The position numbers were made by a program, and so were the translations under genes. A DNA stretch of 27,923 bases from the NCBI GenBank assembly GCA_946614205.1, contig CAMOGR010000233.1, positions 1-27,923 of the forward strand, in the 5' to 3' direction. This stretch comes from an uncultured Bacteroidales bacterium. GTDB taxonomy: Bacteria; Bacteroidota; Bacteroidia; Bacteroidales; UBA932. This document shows positions 6,642 through 14,580 of the stretch, piece after piece. Every line of letters starts with the position of its first letter. Position 1 is the first letter of the stretch. Below the pieces are notes generated by a model. It made no database searches. It was given only the letters and a program-made list of their open reading frames with translations, and had not been told where the DNA came from.

Positions 6642-8552
6642 ATGACGTTGATCCTTACAGGAAGCCCCACCCGTTACGGCGAGGACAGGTTTACGGAAGA
6701 CAATGGCTTTCTCGCCACCGTCAAGGCCGAACTGCCTCCCAGGCCCCGCATACTCATGATAAGCGCCGCCCCCGACGACCGCGCCTTTACCGCCAGCGTA
6801 CTGGAGGGCATGACCACCTGCGTGCTCAATTCCGGCATCAAACCCTCAAAGATAGTCATGCTCGACCGCCGCAACGCCGGCAGGGCCGCGGAGCTCATCG
6901 CCCGCGCCGACTGGGTCGTCCTGTGCGGCGGGCACGTCCCCACACAGAACCGCTTCATCCACGAAATCGGCCTCCGGGCGCTCCTGGAGGGCTTCGGCGG
7001 CCTGGTGATGGGCTGCAGCGCCGGCAGCATGAACTGCGCGGACGTAGTGTATTCCCATCCCGAACTTGACGGCGAGGCGCAGGACCCGGGCTACAGCCGC
7101 TGGCTCCGCGGCCTCGGCCTCACGCACATCCGCATCATCCCTCATTACTATCAGGTAAGGGATTATGTGATAGACGGCCGCAGGCTTTTCGAGGACGTCA
7201 TATTTCCCGACAGTTTCAATCATTCCTTCTACACTTTCCCCGACGGCGGATACATCGTCTGCAAGGACGGCCGCAGCACCCTGCACGGCACCGCCTGGGA
7301 GATAGCAAACGGGAGGATGCGTCAGATATGTAGTGAAAATCAAGTGTATACCTTTATGAACGTCGTTTTCATTTCCCCCCATTTCCCGCAGACCTACAGT
7401 CACTTCTGCGCCGGCCTCAAGGCCGACGGCGTGAACGTGCTGGGCATTGCGGATGCGCCTCACGGCTCGCTTGCACCCGAGCTCAGGGACGCCCTTACCG
7501 ATTATTACCAGGTACGCAACCTCGAGGACTACGACGAGGTCTACCGCGCCGTGGCATGGTTCGCCCACCGTTACGGACGCATCGACTGGATTGAGTCCAA
7601 CAACGAATACTGGCTTGAGCAGGATGCTCGCCTTCGGACCGACTTCAACGTAACCACCGGCATCCATACCGACCGTATCGACTTCATCAAGGAAAAGTCC
7701 GAGATGAAGAAGTGCTACGCCGCCGGAGGCATTCCCACGGCCCGTCAGATCAAGGCCTCCGAGGGCCTGAAGGCCGTTCTAGCTTTCGCCGGCAAGACCG
7801 GATATCCCATCATTGCCAAGCCCGACAACGGCGTCGGCGCAAGCGGCACCTACAAGCTCTGCAGCGACGAGGAACTCCGCAGCTGGTTCTCGGAGCACGG
7901 ATCCGACTACGGCGCATTCGTCGTCGAAGAGTTCATCACAGGTCTGCTGACATCCTACGATGCGATATACAATTCCAAGGGAGAGCCCCTCTTCGAGTCG
8001 ATGGGAGTGTATCCCACGCCCATCATGGACATCGTTCACGGCAACCTCGACGCTTGTTATTACATAGAGCGCGACGTCCCCGCTGCGCTTGCCAGAATCG
8101 GCCGCCGCACCGTAAAGGCTTTCGGCATCACCAGCCGCTTTGTGCATCTGGAGTTCTTCAAGCTCGACCGCGACCGCGAAGGTCTTGGCAAGAAGGGCGA
8201 TTTCGTAGGACTCGAAGTCAACATGCGTCCCGCAGGAGGATATACTCCGGACATGATGAACTTCGCCCACAGCACCGACGTCTATCAGATTTGGGCTGAC
8301 ATGGTGGCCTTCGACGAGAGGCATAAGGATGCCGGGGAGCAGTACTGGTGCGCCTATGCAAGCCGCAGGGACTCACACCGTTATGTGCATTCGCACGACG
8401 AAGTGCTTGCCCGCTGGGGCTCGGTCATCTGCATGTGTACCCGCATGCCGGACGCCCTTTCCGACGCCCTCGGCAATCAGGTCTACATCGCCCGCCTGAG
8501 CTCGAAGAAGGAAATAGAACCGTTCTTCAAATTTGTCTGCGAGCAGGCTTAG
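6642..8552 (+). CDS. Fusion of S51 peptidase (dipeptidase E/cyanophycinase-like) and ATP-grasp ligase
   Basis: 636 residues in one uninterrupted frame. Residues 1-about 232 form an S51 hydrolase: GGHVPTQN (96-103), nucleophile S126 in GCSAGSMN, candidate His H168 in IIPHYY. Residues 239-636 form a complete ATP-grasp enzyme, beginning MNVVFISPHFPQTYSHFC exactly like stand-alone members: K393 in IAKPDNGVGASG, VVEEF (427-431), E504 in HLEFF, and the Mg-binding EVNMR (525-529). ATP-grasp enzymes join a carboxylate to an amine using ATP; S51 enzymes cut Asp-containing dipeptides or cyanophycin-like polymers. The likely logic is a make-and-break pair for a small amide or peptide, but the substrate is unknown. 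Each half has normal full length with only about 6 linker residues, so the fusion looks recent. No signal peptide: cytoplasmic. Confidence 0.9.
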   Translation: MTLILTGSPTRYGEDRFTEDNGFLATVKAELPPRPRILMISAAPDDRAFTASVLEGMTTCVLNSGIKPSKIVMLDRRNAGRAAELIARADWVVLCGGHVPTQNRFIHEIGLRALLEGFGGLVMGCSAGSMNCADVVYSHPELDGEAQDPGYSRWLRGLGLTHIRIIPHYYQVRDYVIDGRRLFEDVIFPDSFNHSFYTFPDGGYIVCKDGRSTLHGTAWEIANGRMRQICSENQVYTFMNVVFISPHFPQTYSHFCAGLKADGVNVLGIADAPHGSLAPELRDALTDYYQVRNLEDYDEVYRAVAWFAHRYGRIDWIESNNEYWLEQDARLRTDFNVTTGIHTDRIDFIKEKSEMKKCYAAGGIPTARQIKASEGLKAVLAFAGKTGYPIIAKPDNGVGASGTYKLCSDEELRSWFSEHGSDYGAFVVEEFITGLLTSYDAIYNSKGEPLFESMGVYPTPIMDIVHGNLDACYYIERDVPAALARIGRRTVKAFGITSRFVHLEFFKLDRDREGLGKKGDFVGLEVNMRPAGGYTPDMMNFAHSTDVYQIWADMVAFDERHKDAGEQYWCAYASRRDSHRYVHSHDEVLARWGSVICMCTRMPDALSDALGNQVYIARLSSKKEIEPFFKFVCEQA

Positions 8553-8573
8553 GGGTGCCGTTGTACAAAAGAC

Positions 8574-8708
8574 TCAGAACTGAACCGGGTCTTCGACTAC
8601 TATGTCTTCGATTCCTTCGCCGTCCCATGAAGAGCCGGAGAGAAGGCTCATAAGCAGCCTGCTCTCCAGCAGTGTCATGTCGGGTTCGTAATAATGAAGC
8701 TTAATCAT
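8574..8708 (-). CDS. Operon-embedded mini-protein C, 44 residues
   Basis: Begins MIKLHYYEPDM and ends VVEDPVQF. Its ATG shares bases with the TGA of the DUF5107/TPR gene (ATGA, 8708-8705), strong evidence of translation by coupling. It carries Y6-x2-P9-D10, then 11 residues, then LLSGSS (22-27), matching the Y-x2-P-D-x10-L-L-x2-S-[SN] pattern of mini-proteins A and B further up the same operon; the tail is acidic as in those. No signal peptide, membrane helix or known domain. Last gene of the operon, ending 21 bp before the convergent fusion gene's stop. Function unknown; short Bacteroidales proteins of this general look sit near surface-protein genes, but I know no role for them. Confidence 0.72.
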   Translation of the reverse strand: MIKLHYYEPDMTLLESRLLMSLLSGSSWDGEGIEDIVVEDPVQF

Positions 8709-11700
8709 TTCAGCAGTTCATTTGCCCATAAATGATCTGGCTTTAGTGACTGAACCTTGTGTAGCAAACGGCGGGCCTTTGCCTTGTGGCCGAGTCCCAT
8801 CTCACCCAGAGCCTGGGTAAAATAAGCAGCAGAGTTTTTTGCTTCTACAGTTGATCCAGTGGTTCCTTCGGCGCCGTAGAAGTTGATATATTCTGTAATT
8901 ATTGAGCCCTTGCCTTCGGAGACCATAGTCTTGAAGATGTCGCGTGCTTCTGCCTTTTTGCCAAGTTTTACGAGAGCAAGGCCGGTCCAGTAACGGAAAT
9001 CCTTGCTGCCCTTGAGGTTGAAGTCCTGATTGGCAGCGAGTTCATAATACTCGCGTGCTTTTCCTTCGTCTCCGAGCTTTTCGTATGCCAGGCCCAGCTC
9101 GTAATTAATCTGGGCGTCGTGCGTTGCGCGCTCGTTCACAAGGAAAACCTGATGATTCTCGGGGTATTCGAAGGCTTTGTTATACAGAGTAATGGCACCA
9201 TCAATATCTCCTTCTGCCATCTTTTTCCTTCCTGCAAGAATGCAAGCATCCACAAAATTGTCGTGGAAGTTGGCGACACCCTCACGAGTCGGGAAATAGC
9301 AGTTGTTGAGGAGGTCGAGGACATAGTCATAGTCGCCCTCGTAAGTGCCAAGGATTACTTCCTGAGCAAGAGGATAGTAGCGTTTGACTCCTGTGTCGTG
9401 ATGCGATTTAAGCAACTGGTAGCGCTCGCTCACCGGAGCCTGGAGGGCTTCCATCGCCTGGTCGCACTCTTCGAGATACAGAGGGGCAGGGTTGATGTCG
9501 ATAGCTTTCTTGTAGCACTTTGCGGCCTCTGCATAATCCTTGGTGTGCAGCCAGTTGGCCCATCCGAGATTACGCCATGCCAGATCGTCCCCGGGATTCA
9601 TCTCCACACACTTCCGCCACTCCGCCATCGCATTGTCAGGCTGGATGTTATACAGAAGGTTTCCAAGATAGTAATACGGCCTTTCGCTGTCTGGGCAAGC
9701 CTTCTTGGCCTGCTGCAGCACGTCTATGGTTTCCAGCCGGAAAGGTGCGCAGTAACCCACAGGGAGGTCGAGCGCCTCGCGGTAGAGGGCGTCGTTTCCG
9801 GTGAGATATGCGATATACATCTTTACGGTAGGGTAAGCGACCCTCACGTCGATATCCTTTAAAAGGGTCAGCGCCCTGTCCTTGAAGCCGTTGTGCAGGT
9901 AAAGGAGAGCAAGCTCGAGATAGCTTTCCGGCTGCTCCCGCATGAACTTGTGGAAATCAACAACCGAAGCAGTTTCGCACAGCGCCATCGCGTTGACGGG
10001 ATCTGCTTCAAGGACAGTTTTGAAGCAAGCGTCGGCCTCTGCGGAACGTCCGAGCTTGCGCAGCACCAACCCTTTGAAATCAAGAGCCTGGTAATTGCGG
10101 CCATTGTAGGCAATTGCCTCTTCCAGGCGGTCGAGCGCCATCTCCCAGTCACCCTTCTGCGCGTACATCTGGGCCAGCTGGGTATTCGCTCCGGAGTTGT
10201 AAGTATAGTTCCAGGTGGCACGGTACAGCGTATCCATGGCTGCATCGTACTTGCCCTGAGCCTTCAGGACGAGGCCGAGATTGTAAATGGCTTCGGCATC
10301 CTTGGGCCTGGTGTAGTCCTTAGTCTGGCGGCGTATAGCGGCGCGCAGGTAAGATGCCGCCTTGTCGTATTCGCCCCTTTTGCGGTACCATACTCCCATC
10401 TGGGTGTTGGCACGCGTGTCTCCCGGATCACGGCGCAGCACCTCAAGGAAATAGTCGGTAGGATCGATGAAAGGATTGTGGAACTGGAGGTTGCGCAGGC
10501 CTACCAGAAAGCACTCCTCGGTATTCTGAATGTCCTGGGGCTTCTTGGGGCGCTCGACGATGGGAGGCAGCGGGGATGTGGGATCCTTGACTACCGGAGT
10601 ATAACTGAGCATCTGCTTGCCGTTGCCGTCGCAAAGCACCATGGTCAGTTCGTGTTCCTGCACGCCGGCTTCCACGGGAACGGTCTTCACGTAAGGCTTG
10701 CCAGGGTCGATGTAAGCAATCACATCTTCGAATACGGGTTTGCCTGCGCGCATCAGGGATACGCGGAGCCCCTTCATCTTTTCGGTTGCATTCACTCCCA
10801 GAAGTACCTGGTTCCCATCCTGGAGGTCCATGTTGATGGCTGCGTGACGGTTTCCCGCTTTGACACCTTCTATGTCACGGAGGGCATACCAGTACTGGCT
10901 GAAGGTCTTGGTCTCGTAGGGGAAGTTCCAGTTGTAGTCGGGCTGGTTGTCAGAATAGGCGCCCACCATCAGCTCGATGTAGTGGCCGCTGTTGTCGGTC
11001 AGGATCTTGGTGTCCCACTCACTGTTGGGACCCCATAGCCAGAACTTGCCGCCCTTGATGATGTTGTGGTTGCCGGTCAGCATGGTGCCGGCGTGGCGTC
11101 CGTGGTCGTAACCGCCGACGAAATCAGCCTTCTGGTCATACACGAACATGGAGTTGCTCATGTAGTGATTCTTCCACCAGCTTGCATCGACGCCGTCTTT
11201 GTAGAAATCCATTCCGTTGAAGGGTTCGTGCGTTATTGGCCAGTGTGCAAACCAATTCTTGCAGTGGAAGGTCACGAATTCGGTACTCTGGGGAAGGCAG
11301 ATTTCGTAGTTCTCGTCCACGAGCGTGGAGACGTTGGACCAGTAGAGTATGGAGTTGTTGTCGGGAGTGCCGTTCATGAGGCGTCCGCTGATTTCCATGT
11401 AGCTCTTTCCAGGATGCAGCGTGATGCCGATGGCCCACTGCATGCGGTGGCGGTATTCAGTCTCGCCCAACCAGATGGTCTTGGAACCGTCGGGGCTCGT
11501 GGTTATCTGCCAGTCACAGGGGATATGGCTGGTCTGGCGGTGATGGTGGAACACGTTCCACTCCACGCCTCCGCTTATCCAGGCGCCGGTCATGCCAACG
11601 TTGGCGGGTTTGACCACATGGTTGTGGTAGAAAATATCGTATCCGTTTGTCTTGTCGATGGCATACATCAGGCGTCCTCCTATCTCGGGAATTACGCAGA

Positions 11701-11968
11701 GTTCCACATACTCGTTCTCCATGTACAGGCAGTCATAAGTGACGTCCTGGCGGTTGCGGGTCATGTTATCGTTGAGCGGATACGGATAGACGCTTCTCTT
11801 GGCGCGCTGGTAACTCCAGTCGCGCTCGAAGATGGGCGCCTGCTCTGCCGGGTCGAGCAGATAGGTGGGAAGAGTAATCTTGCCTTCGTAAGCTTTGACT
11901 CCCTGAGCCTTTGCACAGAAAGGCAAAAGTAAGGCCAGAGCCAGTACAATCAATACTGTTTTTTTCAT
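8705..11968 (-). CDS. DUF5107 domain protein with C-terminal tetratricopeptide repeats, secreted
   Basis: 1087 residues. Type I signal peptide with likely cleavage after AKA (21) before Q22; no lipobox. Residues about 45-370 are DUF5107-like: VELCVIPEIGGRLMYAIDK (88-106) and WISGGVEWNVFHHHR (130-144) recall the galactose-mutarotase/aldose-epimerase beta-sandwich seen in many glycan-active proteins. Residues about 370-480 look like a beta-rich linker domain. From about 520 to the end are TPR helices (for example AEAIYNLGLVLKAQGKYDAA and DDLAWRNLGWANWLHTKDYAEAAKCYKKA). Probably a periplasmic or surface glycan-binding or -cleaving protein with a scaffold tail; catalytic activity cannot be assigned. 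It lies 12 nt after the GLUG lipoprotein gene and overlaps mini-protein C by ATGA. Confidence 0.9.
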   Translation of the reverse strand: MKKTVLIVLALALLLPFCAKAQGVKAYEGKITLPTYLLDPAEQAPIFERDWSYQRAKRSVYPYPLNDNMTRNRQDVTYDCLYMENEYVELCVIPEIGGRLMYAIDKTNGYDIFYHNHVVKPANVGMTGAWISGGVEWNVFHHHRQTSHIPCDWQITTSPDGSKTIWLGETEYRHRMQWAIGITLHPGKSYMEISGRLMNGTPDNNSILYWSNVSTLVDENYEICLPQSTEFVTFHCKNWFAHWPITHEPFNGMDFYKDGVDASWWKNHYMSNSMFVYDQKADFVGGYDHGRHAGTMLTGNHNIIKGGKFWLWGPNSEWDTKILTDNSGHYIELMVGAYSDNQPDYNWNFPYETKTFSQYWYALRDIEGVKAGNRHAAINMDLQDGNQVLLGVNATEKMKGLRVSLMRAGKPVFEDVIAYIDPGKPYVKTVPVEAGVQEHELTMVLCDGNGKQMLSYTPVVKDPTSPLPPIVERPKKPQDIQNTEECFLVGLRNLQFHNPFIDPTDYFLEVLRRDPGDTRANTQMGVWYRKRGEYDKAASYLRAAIRRQTKDYTRPKDAEAIYNLGLVLKAQGKYDAAMDTLYRATWNYTYNSGANTQLAQMYAQKGDWEMALDRLEEAIAYNGRNYQALDFKGLVLRKLGRSAEADACFKTVLEADPVNAMALCETASVVDFHKFMREQPESYLELALLYLHNGFKDRALTLLKDIDVRVAYPTVKMYIAYLTGNDALYREALDLPVGYCAPFRLETIDVLQQAKKACPDSERPYYYLGNLLYNIQPDNAMAEWRKCVEMNPGDDLAWRNLGWANWLHTKDYAEAAKCYKKAIDINPAPLYLEECDQAMEALQAPVSERYQLLKSHHDTGVKRYYPLAQEVILGTYEGDYDYVLDLLNNCYFPTREGVANFHDNFVDACILAGRKKMAEGDIDGAITLYNKAFEYPENHQVFLVNERATHDAQINYELGLAYEKLGDEGKAREYYELAANQDFNLKGSKDFRYWTGLALVKLGKKAEARDIFKTMVSEGKGSIITEYINFYGAEGTTGSTVEAKNSAAYFTQALGEMGLGHKAKARRLLHKVQSLKPDHLWANELLK

Positions 11969-11980
11969 AGTCTGGATATG

Positions 11981-14260
11981 TTAATACCAGTTCACTTCCG
12001 ACATGTCAGGTGTGAATTTAGATGCAGTGGGGTATGATGAGACGCTAAAATTCTTGAAGTTGGAAGAATTCACGCCAAGCGAGGAAGCGTCCACGGAAAT
12101 GGAACCTCCGGCCTTGCAGGATGCAATGGATGCGGAAGTTACTACGTTTCCGACGAGCAGGCCCGGCATGCAATGGCGCTTCGTTTCACCCTTGAAGCCC
12201 TGGAAGATATCGATGGCAGGTTTGGCGTTGCAGCCGTCCAGAGACACGTCAGCTATAGCAAAGGCCACTATTCCGCCTGCGGCGCCCACGGCGTAGGTCC
12301 CGGTTGATTTAAGGCTGCTTTCAGACGTGCAGGAAGAGAATGCCGTCGCATTTGCGAGACCGGCGATTCCGCCGAGGCAAGTTGAATTCACATCCAGGGC
12401 AGTCCACCCACCTTCTATCGTACCGGTATTGGAGCACCCGGAAACGGTTGAAATATTGGAGCCCTTTCCGATGATAGCACCCACGATACCGGCGGCGAAG
12501 TCTCCGCGGGCTCCGGATCCGTTGTTGGTTACACCACCGCTGTGGCGACAGAAAACTTTGATGGTTCCGCTGTTGGAGCAGTTGAGTATCTGAGTGTTGT
12601 ACCCGTTGACACCGCCGTTGTCAAGCGCTCCGCTATCACCGGGAGAGGTCGTGTACCAAGAGCAACTGCGGCCTAATATTCCGCCGACGGTTGCAGCCTT
12701 GTTGGAAGAACCTTCACCATTGGATATGCGGCTGACGTCACCTGTATTGATGCATCCGTCAAAGACCACACCGTTCATGTAAACCTGTCCACAGATGCCA
12801 CCAACAGCGTTTTTAATCGCGAAAGAGGAACCTGCTCCTTCAATGTATATTTTGCCATGGTTCTCGCAGCCTTGGAACGTGCCTGGACAGCATTCCTCGT
12901 CCACGTCGATGATGGTTGCGGTGGAACCACCCTTGATTATATGGCCAACGGCAGCGATACCGCCACCATAAAGACCCGAATTGCCGGAAGGTGTGTGATG
13001 TATCGTGATGTCGCCATAGTTCTTGCAGTTTTTGATGGTGCCGCCGTTCTGGGCGCAGATGGTGCCGAAAATAACTCCTCCGCCTAAAGTAAGTTCGGTG
13101 CCGGAGTAATTGACGCAGTTTTCTATAAGCCCGTAATTCCTTTTTGCAATTGTAGCGTTACCCACTTCGGCCGGGTTTGCAAGAGAAGTGAATGATCCGT
13201 CTACGGTGACATTTTTTACTACTCCGTCAAGACCGATTTCAGAAAACAGCGGCCACATGTTGCCGTTTGCGGTGAGCTTGTGCCCATTACCGTCGAATGT
13301 GCCGTTGAACACACCCTTTGCGTATGCAAAGTAAGTTGCAACGTTAAGGTCTTTCATAAGTGTGAGAGTCTTGCCTGCAAAATCATCGCCTTCGGAGATC
13401 GCGTCTGCAACGGCAGTCCAATCGGCAATGGTGTATATACCCCCGTCGATAAGAGTTCCTGTAGGCGCGAACGTGATATTTGTCGGATAGATGACACCGG
13501 GCTCAGCGGTGAACTCTTTGCTGGAGGTTAGTATCTGATAGTGGTTCTTGACATCCTTGATACGTATGCTGAGTCCCTGCGTATACACTTTTGCCGGGAT
13601 TGCCACGATGACGGGCTCGCCAAGTGGTGCGCCGGAGCCACAGTCGACTACGATTGAATTGCCGTTGAACCTGTCTTCAACTATGGCACAGGTCTCAGGA
13701 TTGAATGTAAACGTACCGCTGAGGTTCTCGCTTGCCGTCGCACTCACTTGTATCTCGGCGATGGGGTCGCTATCAGTACTGCTTGTAATGACAAACTTGA
13801 GGTACGACATTGCGTGCTTGAAGGCAATGCCTTTCCCTTCTTCCTCCTGTATGCCGACCATGATTGCAGCGGCCGGATCAAAGGAGCCTTTGACCCAGGT
13901 CTGGTTCCCGGGTACGGTTATGCGGCCATATGCGCCATTGTCCGGGTCGAAAGATGCATTGACATATGCAGATGCGGGATAAATGCCATAATAAGGAGCA
14001 TCGATTATGGGGAATGAAAAATACGCGGCTTTTCCACCTGCAAGTATTTCTATGCCCGTTGACGTCTCACCGTTGACGACTACTGCGTCATCATTGTTCC
14101 AGGAGCAAATAAGACCGTCAAGAGAGGTCTTGGAATCAGATGCGATGGTCGCTTCCAGCCTGACGGTGCCTGACGGTGCTATATTCTGTTCTATCTTCTT
14201 TTCGCAGGAGACAAGTGCTGCGGTCAGGATAAGTCCTGCAATAATCACATTGTTTTTCAT
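11981..14260 (-). CDS. Lipoprotein with fimbrillin-like N-domain and GLUG-type beta-solenoid repeats
   Basis: 759 residues from the ATG at 14260; the frame also opens three codons earlier at a TTG, which is less likely. Lipobox ALVSC, lipidated C19. Residues about 25-270 are a fimbrillin (Mfa-like) domain with TSLDGLICSWNNDDAVVVNG and LIDAPYYGIYPASAY, ending at PTGTLIDGG; this is a close paralog of the N-domain of the SGNH lipoprotein upstream. Residues about 320-700 are repeats of the form GGIxG..-xxxCxNxGxI (for example VSGCSNTGTIEG, ILNCSNSGTIKV), which resemble GLUG repeats of surface adhesins and should fold as a beta-solenoid. Cysteine is unusually frequent in the repeats. Likely a surface binding protein; no catalytic motif seen. 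Located 13 nt after mini-protein B. Confidence 0.88.
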   Translation of the reverse strand: MKNNVIIAGLILTAALVSCEKKIEQNIAPSGTVRLEATIASDSKTSLDGLICSWNNDDAVVVNGETSTGIEILAGGKAAYFSFPIIDAPYYGIYPASAYVNASFDPDNGAYGRITVPGNQTWVKGSFDPAAAIMVGIQEEEGKGIAFKHAMSYLKFVITSSTDSDPIAEIQVSATASENLSGTFTFNPETCAIVEDRFNGNSIVVDCGSGAPLGEPVIVAIPAKVYTQGLSIRIKDVKNHYQILTSSKEFTAEPGVIYPTNITFAPTGTLIDGGIYTIADWTAVADAISEGDDFAGKTLTLMKDLNVATYFAYAKGVFNGTFDGNGHKLTANGNMWPLFSEIGLDGVVKNVTVDGSFTSLANPAEVGNATIAKRNYGLIENCVNYSGTELTLGGGVIFGTICAQNGGTIKNCKNYGDITIHHTPSGNSGLYGGGIAAVGHIIKGGSTATIIDVDEECCPGTFQGCENHGKIYIEGAGSSFAIKNAVGGICGQVYMNGVVFDGCINTGDVSRISNGEGSSNKAATVGGILGRSCSWYTTSPGDSGALDNGGVNGYNTQILNCSNSGTIKVFCRHSGGVTNNGSGARGDFAAGIVGAIIGKGSNISTVSGCSNTGTIEGGWTALDVNSTCLGGIAGLANATAFSSCTSESSLKSTGTYAVGAAGGIVAFAIADVSLDGCNAKPAIDIFQGFKGETKRHCMPGLLVGNVVTSASIASCKAGGSISVDASSLGVNSSNFKNFSVSSYPTASKFTPDMSEVNWY

Positions 14261-14273
14261 AACCAGCAAATAA

Positions 14274-14411
14274 TTAGATCCAGTCGAAATTATCTTCCCC
14301 TTCAGTAAGGTCGGGAAGAGTATTGGATTGACAGAGGAGAGTTTCCTCCTCTCCGATGGACCAGACTGTGTCCGGAGTTACATAGAAATGTGCAATTGTT
14401 TTTGTTTTCAT
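14274..14411 (-). CDS. Operon-embedded mini-protein B, 45 residues
   Basis: ATG at 14411, TAA at 14274-14276. It begins MKTKTIAHFYVTPDTVW and ends EGEDNFDWI. It aligns to mini-protein A without gaps, about 22 of 45 residues identical, including YxxPDTVW, LLCQS, and EGxxxFxW. It lies 18 nt after A and 13 nt before the GLUG lipoprotein gene. No signal peptide, no membrane segment, one cysteine, acidic second half. Function unknown. The conserved spacing, the tandem paralogy and a tight place in an operon argue for a real gene. Confidence 0.78.
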   Translation of the reverse strand: MKTKTIAHFYVTPDTVWSIGEEETLLCQSNTLPDLTEGEDNFDWI

Positions 14412-14429
14412 ATGCGGTCTTCTTTTACA

Positions 14430-14567
14430 TTAATTCCATTCAAAGTCATGCTGACCCTCATCAAGACCGGGGACAGTTGACGATTGGCACAGAAGTTCAA
14501 CTTCCTGTACAGCATACCAAACAGTATCTGGATTGCTATAGAGCTGTTTGAGCGTGTTCTTTTTCAT
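14430..14567 (-). CDS. Operon-embedded mini-protein A, 45 residues
   Basis: ATG at 14567, TAA at 14430-14432. It begins MKKNTLKQLYSNPDTVW and ends LDEGQHDFEWN. Same layout as mini-protein B: basic N-terminus, Y10-x2-P13-D14-T-V-W, LLCQSS (25-30), then an acidic tail ending F-x-W. The start lies 13 nt after the stop of the SGNH lipoprotein gene. Without it and B, the 320-bp gap between the two large lipoprotein genes would hold nothing. Function unknown; no modification enzyme or dedicated exporter is seen nearby. Confidence 0.78.
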   Translation of the reverse strand: MKKNTLKQLYSNPDTVWYAVQEVELLCQSSTVPGLDEGQHDFEWN

Positions 14568-14580
14568 ATCTGTTCAGCTG

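Noticed and set aside
8541..8580. Terminator between the fusion gene and the operon end
   Set aside because: No stem of convincing length was found in the 21-bp gap or just beside it; termination may be Rho-dependent or lie within the neighbouring coding sequence.
9893..11038. Plus-strand open frame of 381 codons
   Set aside because: Antisense to the DUF5107/TPR gene; no promoter and no recognisable domain.
14274..14567. Mini-proteins A and B as a RiPP (modified peptide) cluster
   Set aside because: No radical SAM, lanthipeptide, YcaO or dedicated peptidase/ABC exporter gene is in the window, so a natural-product assignment has no support beyond small size.
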